A stretch of DNA of 64,000 nucleotides from Propionispora vibrioides (lineage in GTDB: Bacteria; Bacillota; Negativicutes; Propionisporales; Propionisporaceae): positions 93,187-157,186 of the forward strand of contig NZ_FODY01000008.1 of NCBI RefSeq assembly GCF_900110485.1, read 5' to 3'. Position numbers and translations under genes: made by a program. The notes beneath the pieces were generated by a model that had not been told where the DNA came from, did no database searches, and saw only the letters and a program-made list of their open reading frames with translations. Below, one piece after another: positions 45,341 through 54,095 of this stretch. The stretch's first letter is position 1; the number at the start of each line of letters is the position of its first letter.

Positions 45341-45457
45341 TCCACAAGCTCGGCAACCAAACATAACCTCACAAAAATAAGCTTTATCCCGGCGTCCTGC
45401 CCGGCTGATACCTCTGGGGATAGCCATTGTTCACCAAGAAAAGGAGATGACCTGTCC

Positions 45458-46669
45458 ATGTCTTGTAATTCCAATCCAGCGCAGCAATTCGCTGCCCAAA
45501 CCGAACGAATTCACCGTTTTTTAGATCAGGTAACTAAAAAACTGATTGTCATGAGCGGCAAAGGCGGCGTCGGCAAGAGCACCGTAGCGGCCAATCTGGC
45601 CGTAACACTCAGTCAGCAGGGCTACCAAGTAGGCCTGCTGGATGTTGATGTGCACGGTCCCAGCATTGCCGGCCTGCTGGACTTGAACGACCTGCCGCTA
45701 TTGACTGACCGCGAGCAAATCTATCCCATCGAATACAGTCCAACCCTGAAGGTAGTGACCATTCAAGGGCTTCTGGACAAACCCGATGATCCGATCATCT
45801 GCCGGGGCCCCGCCAAAATCACCATGATCCGCCAATTCTTAGGCGATGTTGACTGGGGGCCGCTGGATTTTCTGATTATCGACAGCCCGCCGGGAACCGG
45901 TGACGAGCCGCTTACCATCGCTCAGACCGTCACCGGCTGCCAGGCCGTCATTGTTACTACCCCGCAGGAAATCGCCTTAGCTGATGTCCGCAAATCCATT
46001 CAATTCTGCCGGAAGGTCAATCTCCCCATTGCCGGTATTATCGAAAACATGAGCGGCTTTGTCTGCCCCACCTGCGGCAGCCGCCATGATATTTTCAAAA
46101 GCGGCGGCGGCGAGAAAACGGCGGCCGCAGCAGGACTGCCTTTTTTAGGACGCCTCCCCATCGATCCGGCCATTGTTACGGCCGGCGACAGCGGTAAAGC
46201 CATTGCCGGCCTCCATAATCAAACACAGACAGATATGCAGCACCTGGTCGATCAGTTGCTCCAGCAGCTCGGCAACCCGACCCCGACAGAAACCGGGCTG
46301 CTGAAGATCGCCGTCCCCACCGACAACGGAAACCTGGGAGAGCGCTTTGGCCATAGTGCGGTATTTTCCATAATCAGCGCCCAAAAGGGGCAAATCGTAC
46401 AGCAAGAAGAGCTCACACCACCCCCTAAACCAGGCGCGATTCCCGGCTGGCTGGCCGAACAGGGCTGTCATACCGTCATTGCCGGCGGTCTGGGCGAGGC
46501 AGCCAGAATCAAACTGGCCGAACTGGGGATCAAAGTGATCTGCGGAGCACCGGCCGCTACGCCGGAGCAACTGACGCTCCGCTATCTGCGGGGTGAACTG
46601 ATTGCCAGTACTCCCGCCGCCAGTCGGACGTCCCCGGCTTCTTCCTGCCAGGACTGTAACCACACCTAA
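45458..46669 (+). CDS. mrp: Mrp/NBP35 Fe-S carrier ATPase fused to a NifX/NifB-type domain (copy 1)
   Basis: 403 aa. Residues about 1-270 are an Mrp/ApbC-type P-loop ATPase (MSGKGGVGKSTVAANLAV deviant Walker A; DSPPGTGDEPLTIAQ; metal-site CPTCGSRHDIF). Residues about 290-390 are a dinitrogenase iron-molybdenum-cofactor (NifX-like) domain (KIAVPTDNGNLGERFGHSAVF, GGLGEAARIKLAELGIKVICG). The fusion suggests handling or delivery of Fe-S or related metal clusters. AAAAGGAGATGA precedes ATG 45458. A paralogue lies at 51707-52921. Confidence 0.9.
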   Translation: MSCNSNPAQQFAAQTERIHRFLDQVTKKLIVMSGKGGVGKSTVAANLAVTLSQQGYQVGLLDVDVHGPSIAGLLDLNDLPLLTDREQIYPIEYSPTLKVVTIQGLLDKPDDPIICRGPAKITMIRQFLGDVDWGPLDFLIIDSPPGTGDEPLTIAQTVTGCQAVIVTTPQEIALADVRKSIQFCRKVNLPIAGIIENMSGFVCPTCGSRHDIFKSGGGEKTAAAAGLPFLGRLPIDPAIVTAGDSGKAIAGLHNQTQTDMQHLVDQLLQQLGNPTPTETGLLKIAVPTDNGNLGERFGHSAVFSIISAQKGQIVQQEELTPPPKPGAIPGWLAEQGCHTVIAGGLGEAARIKLAELGIKVICGAPAATPEQLTLRYLRGELIASTPAASRTSPASSCQDCNHT

Positions 46670-46677
46670 CTAAAAGC

Positions 46678-46730
46678 AAACAGAGAAGGTACGTCACCTG
46701 GCATCGGCCAAGAGGCGTACCTTCTCTGTT
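46678..46730 (+). terminator. Terminator-like hairpin after mrp copy 1
   Basis: AACAGAGAAGGTACG and CGTACCTTCTCTGTT form a perfect 15-bp stem with a 22-nt loop, 10 bp past the stop; followed by CTCTG, no strong T tract. Confidence 0.65.
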
Positions 46731-46822
46731 CTCTGTCCGGCTTTGTCCTCTGAAAAGCGGCAATACCTGCCTAATCAATCCGGCCACAGTTAAACAGGTC
46801 ATCCGGTCATTGTAGACAACCC

Positions 46823-49267
46823 TTAAATAAACAAATTGACATTGGCGTCTTCCGCCTCACTGAGATAATAGCCCACACCGCCGATTTTCACGCCGTCCAG
46901 CAGTTCTTCCGGCTTAAAGCCCATGACATCCATCGACATCTGACAGGCCACGATCTCCACCCCGGCGGTCATGGCACTCTTCATCAATTCCTCCAGCGAA
47001 GCTACTTGCTTATTGTTCATAACCCTTCGCATCATCGCCGTACCCAGCCCCAGCATATTCATGTTGGACAAGGTCAGTTTTTCGCTGCCCCGGGGCATCA
47101 TCCAGCCGAACATGCGGTCCAGAAAACCCTTGGCCACAGGCACCGTTTCCGGCTTGCGCAAAATGTTCAACCCCCAGAAGGTAAAGAAAAGGGTTACTTT
47201 TTTCCCCATGGCGGCCGCGCCGTTGGCGATGATAAAGGCGGCCATAGCCTTATCCAGATCGCCGCTGAAAACGACGATGGTTTTATTATCCTTCGCCGGC
47301 GCAGTGCAGGCCGGAGCGGCGCCAGGCACCACCGCCTGCTTTTGAAGGCGGGCCACAATCCGGTTCTTTTCCTTTTGCAACGACAGCAACGTGTGTCCGG
47401 TCCGCAGGCACCAGGCCTTAATGTCCTCCAGGAAGCCGGGATCCGAAGCCGTAACCCGCAGTACGCCTCCCGCTGCCAGCTTATCCATGGCCGCTTTCAC
47501 CTGCAGCAACGGACCGGGGCAGGAAAGGCCACAGGCATCCAGCACCTGTTCCGGTTCACTTAGCGGCACTGCTGCCATAGCCGGTTCGACAGCCGGCTGC
47601 ACCTGTTCAGCCGGCGGCTGCCACTTAACCAGACGCGGGGCTGCCGCTTTGTAACCGCCAGTCAAGCTTTTGACCCGGAAGCCGTTCTGGCTGAGAATGC
47701 GGGCGGCAATGTAGCTTTGCAGCCCGACCTTGCAATAGGTCAGGATCAGCTTGTTCTTATCCAGCTCAGCGAGACGGCTGCGCAGACTGTCGGTCGGAAG
47801 GTTGACCGCTCCCGGCAGCGCGTTGGTGGCAAATTCAAGAGGAGAACGGACATCCACCAGCACGGTGGTCTGCGGATCAAAGCCGGCCAGTTCTTCATAG
47901 GTGAATACCTCCAGCCGTTTGGCCAGAATATTTTCGGCAACAAAGCCGGCCATATTGACAGGATCTTTCGCCGACGAGTAAGGCGGGGCGTAGGACAGCT
48001 CCAGCTCTGTCAGGTCCTGGACCGTGCCGTTCAGGCGGATAGCGGTGGCCAGCACATCAATATGCTTATCAATCGACTCCGGTCCTACCGCCTGGGCGCC
48101 AAGGATTTTACCATCGTTGCCAAACAGCAGCTTGATAGTCAGTTGCAGTGCATCCGGATAGTAGGAAGCATGAGAATTGGGGTGCACATAAATGGCCTGA
48201 TACGGCACCTGCAGACGTGCTAAGCTTCGCTCATTATTGCCGGTGGCGGCCGCCGTCAGGTCAAACACCTTTAAGATGGCCGTGCCTTGCGTCCCTTTAT
48301 AGGCGCTGGGGATGCCGGCGATATTATCAGCGGCAATACGCCCCTGCTTGTTGGCCGGACCGGCCAGCGGCACAGCGGCTGGCTGACCTGTCACCAAATC
48401 CACAACCTCCACGGCATCGCCAACAGCATAAATATCCGTCTGGTTGGTTGCCATATGCTCATCGACCAAAATATGCCCCCGTTTGCCCAGTGCAATGCCG
48501 CTGTCCTTTAAAAACCCGGTGGCCGGAGCCACACCGATGGCCAATACCACCATATCGGCAACAATCTGCCTGCCGCTCTGCAGCGTAACCAGCATCCCCT
48601 CAGCCTGTTCCGCAAAATGCGCCACACCATCTCCCACATGAACGGTTACGCCGTGGTCCTGAAGTTCTCGTTCGATCAATAAAGCCATATCACTGTCAAA
48701 GGGCGGCAGAATATGGGGCGCCGCCTCCACCAGCGTTACGGCAAGACCGCGCTCACGCAGGTTCTCCGCCATTTCCACACCGATAAAGCCACCGCCGATG
48801 ACCGCCACCCGCTGTGTGTTCTCCCGGTCTACCATCGCCTTGATGCGGTCGGTATCCGGTATATTGCGCAGAGTGAAAATACGCGGACTGTCGATGCCCG
48901 GAATCGGTGGCCGCACCGGTTGAGCCCCCGGCGACAACAGCAAGACATCATAGCTCTCTTCATAACAGCCCCGGTCCCGGCTATTAATGCGGATCATTTT
49001 TTTCTCCGGCTCAATAGCCGTCACCTCGCTGTTCACTCGGACGTCGATGGCAAACCGCGCCCGCATAGCTTCCGGAGTCTGCACCAGCAGTTTATCCCTC
49101 TCCCGGATGGTTTCGCCGATATAGTAAGGTAAACCGCAATTGGCAAACGAAATATGTTCATCTCTTTCCAGCAGGATAATCTCGGCTTGCTCATCCAGCC
49201 GGCGCAGGCGGGCGGCGGCCGATGCCCCGCCGGCCACACCGCCGACAATAACCACTTTTTTCCCCAT
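46823..49267 (-). CDS. CoA-disulfide reductase-type flavoprotein with rhodanese, TusA and DsrE-like domains
   Basis: 814 aa. Residues about 1-445 are an FAD/NAD(P)H pyridine-nucleotide-disulfide oxidoreductase with the single active Cys of the CoADR family (ISFANCGLPYYIG). Then follow a rhodanese domain (VDVRSPLEFATNALPG, active Cys in LTYCKVGLQ), a TusA/SirA domain (LDACGLSCPGPLLQVK) and a DsrE/F-like domain (VVFSGDLDKAMAAFIIANGAA). The set acts on persulfides or polysulfide and passes sulfane sulfur between domains. It is probably NADH-dependent persulfide or sulfur reductase. A decayed relative of its rhodanese part and an ArsR regulator lie upstream. AGGAGGTT precedes ATG 49267. Confidence 0.9.
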   Translation of the reverse strand: MGKKVVIVGGVAGGASAAARLRRLDEQAEIILLERDEHISFANCGLPYYIGETIRERDKLLVQTPEAMRARFAIDVRVNSEVTAIEPEKKMIRINSRDRGCYEESYDVLLLSPGAQPVRPPIPGIDSPRIFTLRNIPDTDRIKAMVDRENTQRVAVIGGGFIGVEMAENLRERGLAVTLVEAAPHILPPFDSDMALLIERELQDHGVTVHVGDGVAHFAEQAEGMLVTLQSGRQIVADMVVLAIGVAPATGFLKDSGIALGKRGHILVDEHMATNQTDIYAVGDAVEVVDLVTGQPAAVPLAGPANKQGRIAADNIAGIPSAYKGTQGTAILKVFDLTAAATGNNERSLARLQVPYQAIYVHPNSHASYYPDALQLTIKLLFGNDGKILGAQAVGPESIDKHIDVLATAIRLNGTVQDLTELELSYAPPYSSAKDPVNMAGFVAENILAKRLEVFTYEELAGFDPQTTVLVDVRSPLEFATNALPGAVNLPTDSLRSRLAELDKNKLILTYCKVGLQSYIAARILSQNGFRVKSLTGGYKAAAPRLVKWQPPAEQVQPAVEPAMAAVPLSEPEQVLDACGLSCPGPLLQVKAAMDKLAAGGVLRVTASDPGFLEDIKAWCLRTGHTLLSLQKEKNRIVARLQKQAVVPGAAPACTAPAKDNKTIVVFSGDLDKAMAAFIIANGAAAMGKKVTLFFTFWGLNILRKPETVPVAKGFLDRMFGWMMPRGSEKLTLSNMNMLGLGTAMMRRVMNNKQVASLEELMKSAMTAGVEIVACQMSMDVMGFKPEELLDGVKIGGVGYYLSEAEDANVNLFI

Positions 49268-49448
49268 TTTAAAACCTCCTCTATATTTCTCTCTATATCC
49301 ATTAAACCATATATTATTATATTTAGTTTATACGATATTTCAAATAAAGTAAAGTCCTAAATAGTTTATACCTGCTATATTTTATACTTTCCAGCTGTTA
49401 AAGGTACCTGTAAAATTCCTTGAAACAGAACATCTGCTGACCCTGCAT

Positions 49449-49501
49449 AAAAAAACATACACTCCATGTCCCGGCTGTCCGGTCAGGGCATGAAGTGTAT
49501 G
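49449..49501 (-). terminator. Terminator of the ArsR/rhodanese-remnant unit
   Basis: CATACACTCCATGTCC pairs with GGGCATGAAGTGTATG (one mismatch, one G-U) around 14 nt; on the minus strand it is followed by TTTTTTT. From 49268 to 49448 the DNA is AT-rich; CCATATATTA at 49304-49313 recurs upstream of the ArsR gene at 50223-50232. Confidence 0.75.
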
Positions 49502-49565
49502 ACAATAAATACTACGGAAAATAGCCTTGCCCTCTCCAACTGTTTCAAGACTGGCAGGATACTGC

Positions 49566-49868
49566 TCATGTTAACCGCAGCGCCGATGTATAGCCGCCGG
49601 TCATGCCCTTTGCCCGGCAGCCATGCTGTTGTAGAATTCGCGCTACAATATAACTGCGTATACCAACACCGCATCCCAGCATACGGGCGCGAATACTGTC
49701 GGTCAGAATGTTCACCGCTCCCGGCAAAGCACCATGGGCAAACTCGCCTTCTGTGCAGACGTCCATCAGGATATATTCATTCCGGTCATATGTCCCCAGG
49801 CTGGCATAGGTGAATACTTGAACCAGTCCGTTCAATATATTTGCCGCGGCAAAACCGGCCATATTCAC
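49566..49868 (-). pseudogene. Decayed rhodanese-domain fragment of a CoA-disulfide reductase paralogue
   Basis: The translation NMAGFAAANILNGLVQVFTY, GALPGAVNILTDSIRARM and GIRSYIVARILQQHGCRAKG aligns with the linker and rhodanese domain of the 814-aa protein, but about a dozen residues before the active-site Cys are deleted and both neighbours of the domain are missing. The Cys itself (GCGVG) is kept. It starts inside former coding sequence, so I treat it as a remnant rather than a gene. Confidence 0.7.
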
Positions 49869-49915
49869 CGGGGCCGGTTCCTCAACCTGCTCTCCACTCC
49901 TGTATGGCTGTCTCT

Positions 49916-50197
49916 CTATTGAGAAAACAATATCCGAATCAATTCAACAACCCGTTGGTCACAAACGCTATACCTGATTTCCGTGCCATTGCGCGTTCCC
50001 TGTACAATCCCGGCCATACGCAGCTTTTGCAAATGCTGAGATATGGTCGACTGCGGCGCGCTCAGGCAATCCTGCATATGTGTAACATTGCAGCCGTTCT
50101 TCTCGATCAGACCGCGCACAATACACAGCCGTAACGGATGGGCCAAGGCCTTTAGCAATTCAGCCTGTTCCGCATATACCGAAACGTCCACTTCCAT
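49916..50197 (-). CDS. ArsR/SmtB-family repressor, possibly sulfur-sensing
   Basis: 93 aa. A winged helix with LLKALAHPLRLCIVRGLIEKNG, the recognition helix region SAPQSTISQHLQKLRMAGIV and a beta wing RNGTEIRYSV. Cys residues occur in LRLCIV, GCNV and MQDCLS; the pair about eight residues apart resembles the thiol-sensing BigR/SqrR type rather than metal sites. With sulfur-transfer genes next door, persulfide sensing is a reasonable inference. ATG 50197 is 6 nt after AAAGGGGGG; ATG 50203 is possible. Confidence 0.82.
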   Translation of the reverse strand: MEVDVSVYAEQAELLKALAHPLRLCIVRGLIEKNGCNVTHMQDCLSAPQSTISQHLQKLRMAGIVQGTRNGTEIRYSVCDQRVVELIRILFSQ

Positions 50198-50275
50198 GGT
50201 CATCCCCCCTTTAATTAAAATATCCATATATTACGTTTAATGCTATCACTCTCTTAAAAAAAAGTCAATTTTCTA

Positions 50276-50328
50276 AGGCGTGTTTTCAAAATTAACGGAA
50301 AGGTTCATGACAAGTGATTTTATGCTAA
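50276..50328. repeat. Partial copy of the MITE-like element seen at 28567-28722
   Basis: AAGGCGTGTTTTCAAAATTAACGG... aligns with the left end AGGGTGTGCTTCAAATTAACG... of the element at 28567 (roughly three quarters identical by eye) and stops where the other repeat family begins. Confidence 0.55.
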
Positions 50329-50400
50329 GAACCGCTGATTTAATGAACCCGGCGGCCTGACGAGAGATTTTTTCGTCGGCAAGGATGCAAAACCGCCGAA
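50329..50400. repeat. Palindromic MITE-like repeat, truncated copy D
   Basis: GAACCGCTGATTTAATGAACC... to GCAAAACCGCC, the left half only, same orientation as copy A. Confidence 0.7.
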
Positions 50401-50460
50401 TAATCTTGCTTCTATTTTACATTTACTTGACAAGCATCTTTAACTGCGCTATAACTAATT

Positions 50461-50475
50461 ATGAAATATATTTCA
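50461..50475. promoter_or_regulatory. Palindromic operator candidate before the DUF134 gene
   Basis: ATGAAATATATTTCA contains the 14-bp palindrome TGAAATATATTTCA, 14-27 bp before the DUF134 start. The identical 14 bp form the centre of the 42-bp palindrome at 51076-51117, upstream of the TSCPD-mrp unit. Confidence 0.6.
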
Positions 50476-50488
50476 AAAGAGGGACATT

Positions 50489-50923
50489 ATGGTACGACCG
50501 CACAAAGAACGGCAAATTGAACAACTTCCGCCGGTCACGCATTACAAACCGGTCGGCAAACCCTTACGCAGCTTGGAGGAAGTCATCCTGACCATCGAAG
50601 AAATGGAAGCGGTCCGCCTTGCTGATATTGAACTGCTGGATCAGAAATCTGCCGCCGAACGCATGGCTATATCACGCCCCACCTTTCACCGCATCGTTAA
50701 CCGGGCACATCAGAAAATCGCCGCAGCCTTATGGCAGGGTTGTGCTCTCCGGGTAGATGGCGGCAGCTTTAAGATCGCCCATACCTGCCAAAAAACGCCC
50801 CGTGATTTTTTGTGCCAGACCTGCGGGCACCGGTGGTCGCTGCCCCACGGCACCGGCCAGCGCTGTCAGGAACTAGTCTGTCCGGCCTGCCAGGCAGACA
50901 CGGTAAAACGGGAAGACGAATAG
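50489..50923 (+). CDS. DUF134 family HTH regulator
   Basis: 144 aa. The N-terminal region has the DUF134 pattern (VRPHKERQIEQLPPV, EEMEAVRLADIELLDQKSAAERMAISRPTFHRIV, a sigma-70-region-4-like HTH). The C-terminus adds two CxxC pairs (LCQTCGHRW, VCPACQAD) that suggest a zinc ribbon. DUF134 genes commonly sit beside NifX-type and Mrp genes, as here. The protein probably binds the TGAAATATATTTCA palindromes found before its own gene and before TSCPD; this is inference. AGAGGGAC lies 6 nt before ATG 50489. Confidence 0.85.
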   Translation: MVRPHKERQIEQLPPVTHYKPVGKPLRSLEEVILTIEEMEAVRLADIELLDQKSAAERMAISRPTFHRIVNRAHQKIAAALWQGCALRVDGGSFKIAHTCQKTPRDFLCQTCGHRWSLPHGTGQRCQELVCPACQADTVKREDE

Positions 50924-51075
50924 CCCAGAGTGACGCACTGCCGCCCCATCACCACGATAACCGGCACCGCGCCCAAACTCCCGGCAATTGCTGCCGTTAC
51001 GCCGGACAACAACTGACTGCAGTGCACCTATTCCACAGTAACTCCACTGCAACTTTATTATTAGTTAGCTATTTT

Positions 51076-51117
51076 TTTGGTTTTGTTATGAAATATATTT
51101 CATAACAAAACCAAAAT
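51076..51117. promoter_or_regulatory. Perfect 42-bp palindrome upstream of TSCPD-mrp
   Basis: The arms TTTTGGTTTTGTTATGAAATA and its exact complement meet without a loop. The core TGAAATATATTTCA is shared with the DUF134 promoter. It could be an operator or a cruciform. The region 50924-51361 otherwise contains only the repeat copy at 51186. Confidence 0.8.
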
Positions 51118-51185
51118 CCCCCTTGCCCGAGCCATCGGCAAACCGGTTTAGCTGACGTACCGTTCTAGAAAATCATTGCTTCTTT

Positions 51186-51330
51186 GGGCTTGTCGGCCTG
51201 GCGAGAAATCTTTTCGTCCGCCAAGGAAGTAAGACCACAGGAACAGTCGGGCTATCTCAAGGCTGCCAACGACAGGCAGAAAAAGATCCGCCTGGACGCG
51301 CAGTGCAAACCAGTCAGTGATCCCTCGATA
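51186..51330. repeat. Palindromic MITE-like repeat, degraded copy E
   Basis: GGCCTGGCGAGAAATCTTTTCGTCCGCC ... GGCAGAAAAAGATCCGCC ... AACCAGTCAGTGATCC matches copy A with scattered changes; the left terminal repeat is gone. Confidence 0.7.
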
Positions 51331-51361
51331 AGCAAAATAATTAGATAAGGAGACTTGTTCC

Positions 51362-51619
51362 ATGAATACCTACATTCCTACAGGCATTTGTCCGAAAAAA
51401 ATTCAATTTTCCGTAGAAAACGACCAGGTTAAACATGTTGAATTTAGCGGCGGCTGTCCGGGTAATTTAAAAGCCCTTAGCCTGCTGGTACAGGGAATGC
51501 CTGTGGATACAGTCATTCAAACCTTCAAGGGCAACCTCTGCCGCAATGGCACCTCCTGTATGGACCAATTTGCGCAAGCTTTGGAAGCCTATAAGCAACG
51601 CGCTCAGTCCGGTGCCTAA
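51362..51619 (+). CDS. TSCPD domain protein (TIGR03905 type)
   Basis: 85 aa with four conserved Cys in the family pattern: ICPKKIQF, GGCPGNLKAL, NLCRNGTSCMDQ. TSCPD domains occur alone or at the end of class II ribonucleotide reductases and probably bind a metal or cluster. AAGGAG lies 10 nt before ATG 51362. It precedes mrp copy 2 by 87 bp; a decayed relative stands before mrp copy 1. Confidence 0.85.
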   Translation: MNTYIPTGICPKKIQFSVENDQVKHVEFSGGCPGNLKALSLLVQGMPVDTVIQTFKGNLCRNGTSCMDQFAQALEAYKQRAQSGA

Positions 51620-51706
51620 GTCACAATCTGCCCAATAGGTACGTCAGGGCACTGCTTTCCATACTCTATTTCTTCTGCTACTACTAAAAAAGGAGATGAC
51701 CAATCT

Positions 51707-52921
51707 ATGACATGTAATTCTCACACAAACCAGGAGTTTGATGAACAAACCCAGCGAATTAATCTTTTTTTAGACCAGGTTGACAAAAAGCTCGTCGTTA
51801 TGAGCGGTAAAGGCGGTGTCGGCAAAAGTACCGTCGCTGCCAATCTGGCTGTCGCCCTCAGCAACCAGGGCTACCAAGTGGGTCTGCTGGATATCGACGT
51901 CCACGGTCCCAGCATTGCCGGCCTGCTCGGCCTGACCGAACAGCCGTTGCTGACCGACGGCGAGCAGCTCCTGCCCATCGAATACAGCCCGACCCTGAAA
52001 GTCGTGACCGTCCAGGGCATACTTGAGCACCGCGACGATCCCGTAATCTGCCGCGGCCCTTTTAAAATCGGTATGATCCGTCAGTTTCTGGGCGATGTAA
52101 ACTGGGGACCGTTGGATTTTCTCATCATTGACAGCCCGCCGGGGACAGGCGATGAGCCTTTGACCATAGCGCAAACCGTCGCCGGCTGCCAGGCCGTCAT
52201 CGTCACCACACCGCAGGAAATCGCCCTGGCCGACGTCCGCAAGTCCATTCAGTTTTGCCGGAAAGTAGAGCTGCCTATTGCCGGCATCATCGAAAATATG
52301 AGCGGCTTCGTCTGCCCGTCCTGCGGCAGCCGCCATGATATCTTCAAAAGCGGTGGTGGCGAGAAAACAGCCGCCGCTGCCGGACTTCCCTTCTTAGGAC
52401 GCCTGCCGCTTGATCCGGCCATTGTCGCCGCCGGCGACACCGGCGAGGCAATCAGCAGCAGCCAAAGCCATACGCAAACAGATCTGCAGCATATTGTGGC
52501 GCAACTGCTGTATCAACTCAATAAACACCCGGCGATAAACGGGGAAGTATTTAAAATCGCCGTCCCCGTCACCAACGGAACGCTTAGCGATCACTTCGGC
52601 CACTGCAAGACCTTCTCCATATTCAGCGTCCGGGAACAGCAAGTCGTACAGCATGAAAGCCTGACCCCGCCGCCCCACGCCCCGGGTGTCATTCCCGACT
52701 GGCTTGCCGAACAGGGCTGCCGCACCGTCATTACCGGCGGTCTGGGAGAAGGCGCCAAACTAAAATTAGGCAAACTGGGCATCGAGACCGTTTGCGGCGC
52801 ACCGTCCGACACACCTGAGAATTTAATCATCCGGTATCTTCAGGGCGATCTGGTCACCAAGCCCACAACCTGCAACCATGATCACGCCACTACGGCCGGC
52901 CATAATTGCCAACATACATAA
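51707..52921 (+). CDS. mrp: Mrp/NBP35 Fe-S carrier ATPase fused to a NifX/NifB-type domain (copy 2)
   Basis: 404 aa, same architecture as copy 1 and very similar throughout: MSGKGGVGKSTVAANLAVAL, DSPPGTGDEPLTIAQ, CPSCGSRHDIF, then the NifX-like domain KIAVPVTNGTLSDHFGHCKTF. The His-rich tail (TTCNHDHATTAGHNCQHT) is longer than in copy 1 and may bind metal. AAAAGGAGATGA precedes ATG 51707. It probably forms an operon with TSCPD. Confidence 0.9.
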   Translation: MTCNSHTNQEFDEQTQRINLFLDQVDKKLVVMSGKGGVGKSTVAANLAVALSNQGYQVGLLDIDVHGPSIAGLLGLTEQPLLTDGEQLLPIEYSPTLKVVTVQGILEHRDDPVICRGPFKIGMIRQFLGDVNWGPLDFLIIDSPPGTGDEPLTIAQTVAGCQAVIVTTPQEIALADVRKSIQFCRKVELPIAGIIENMSGFVCPSCGSRHDIFKSGGGEKTAAAAGLPFLGRLPLDPAIVAAGDTGEAISSSQSHTQTDLQHIVAQLLYQLNKHPAINGEVFKIAVPVTNGTLSDHFGHCKTFSIFSVREQQVVQHESLTPPPHAPGVIPDWLAEQGCRTVITGGLGEGAKLKLGKLGIETVCGAPSDTPENLIIRYLQGDLVTKPTTCNHDHATTAGHNCQHT

Positions 52922-52931
52922 ATGTCCATAC

Positions 52932-52964
52932 AAAAAGGCATCTCCCTCAGGGAAATGCCTTTTT
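52932..52964 (+). terminator. Intrinsic terminator after mrp copy 2
   Basis: AAAAAGGCATCTCC / GGAAATGCCTTTTT with a 5-nt loop and T tract; one mismatch in the stem. Confidence 0.85.
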
Positions 52965-53293
52965 TCACTGTCTATCTTCTTTATTTTCTTACAAGCGTGC
53001 CGCCGAAGAATCGGGGGAAGACTACCCGCCCATACTCCTTTAATCACGGTCTAATGACTGTCACTGCGTGGCAAGTACCGCTTATCTTACTCTGCCTTAG
53101 CAACAATACCGGTTACCATTTCCGGCGAAACCGACCGTTCGATATAAAAAGCCGTAAGGAGGTACAGTGGCACTCTAACACGTGGATCAAGGTGAAGTTG
53201 ATGCTGAGCGACACTGCCTCAAATAGCAGGATCGGAAGCTTAGTACTTGACCAGACACCTAAAAAAACATTATCCTGTCAATCCGCATCCTTC

Positions 53294-53324
53294 TTGACTT
53301 AGAGTTAAGTCCAGGTGCTATGCT
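53294..53324 (+). promoter_or_regulatory. MerR-type promoter with 19-bp spacer
   Basis: TTGACT (53294-53299), 19-nt spacer TAGAGTTAAGTCCAGGTGC, TATGCT (53319-53324). The elongated spacer with a partial dyad (ACTTAGAGTTAAGT) is characteristic of MerR-family activation. No intact MerR gene is in the window; an open stretch at 53165-53300 reading WIKVKLMLSDTA faintly recalls a MerR dimerisation region but is too degraded to call. Between 52965 and 53549 I see no other gene. Confidence 0.6.
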
Positions 53325-53549
53325 TCTCTTAAGAAGGCTCACTTCCTTCAAATAGCTTATCGAAAGGGGTAAATAGCATGAATGGTAAAAGTCTGCTCAA
53401 ATGCCGGGTCCTCCCAGCCAAGTCCACCGTTATAGCCGGGGCGACGCTTATCTGTACAATGAACAAAGTATCGCCCGGCTAGCAAAAACCACGCGATTTC
53501 CGTCGCAGCCCAACAAACTGCTGCCAGAAAATGAAGAGGAGAAAAATAA

Positions 53550-54089
53550 ATGAGTAAAAAAGCATTGATTATATCCGCCAGTCCCCGAAAAGGCGGCAAC
53601 TCCGATACGCTGTGCGATGAATTCATCGCCGGAGCGCTTGCTGCGGGCCACGAAGCGGAAAAGATATTCCTGCGCGACCGGGACATCAATTATTGCACCG
53701 GCTGTGGCGCCTGCAACACAACTCATCGGTGCGTGCAAAAAGACGACATGGCGGAAGTACTTGATAAACTGGTTAAAGCCGACGTCATCGTTATGGCAAC
53801 GCCTGTGTATTTTTACACCATGGACGGGCAGATGAAAACACTGATCGACCGTACCGTACCCAGATATGCCGAAATCGCCAACAAAGATTTTTACTTCATC
53901 GTGACAGCCGCCGATACGGAGCAGTCTGGGCTGGAACGTACGATAGAAGGCTTCCGGGGCTTTACAAACGAATGCCTGACTAATCCCCGGGAAAAAGGCA
54001 TTATCTACGCCACCGGTGTCTGGCAGACAGGCGAGATTAAAGGTCATCCAGCCCTGCGGCAGGCTTACGAAATGGGTAAACAGCTATAA
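53550..54089 (+). CDS. Flavodoxin-fold NAD(P)H-dependent reductase
   Basis: 179 aa. KALIISASPRKGGNSDTLCDEF is the FMN phosphate loop of the flavodoxin-like/FMN-reductase family; YCTGCGACNTTHRCVQKDDM is the Cys segment seen in related iron-sulfur flavoproteins; TPVYFYTMDGQMKTLIDR contacts flavin. It probably reduces quinones or similar electrophiles. AAGAGGAG precedes ATG 53550. With a MerR-type promoter upstream and a cupin remnant downstream, it resembles the remains of an aldehyde/electrophile-response operon. Confidence 0.85.
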   Translation: MSKKALIISASPRKGGNSDTLCDEFIAGALAAGHEAEKIFLRDRDINYCTGCGACNTTHRCVQKDDMAEVLDKLVKADVIVMATPVYFYTMDGQMKTLIDRTVPRYAEIANKDFYFIVTAADTEQSGLERTIEGFRGFTNECLTNPREKGIIYATGVWQTGEIKGHPALRQAYEMGKQL

Positions 54090-54095
54090 AAAGGA

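Noticed and set aside
53379..53470. Small open frame starting MNGKSLLKC after the MerR-type promoter
   Set aside because: It has a reasonable ribosome binding site, but ends after about 29 codons and resembles no family; more likely the start of a lost gene.
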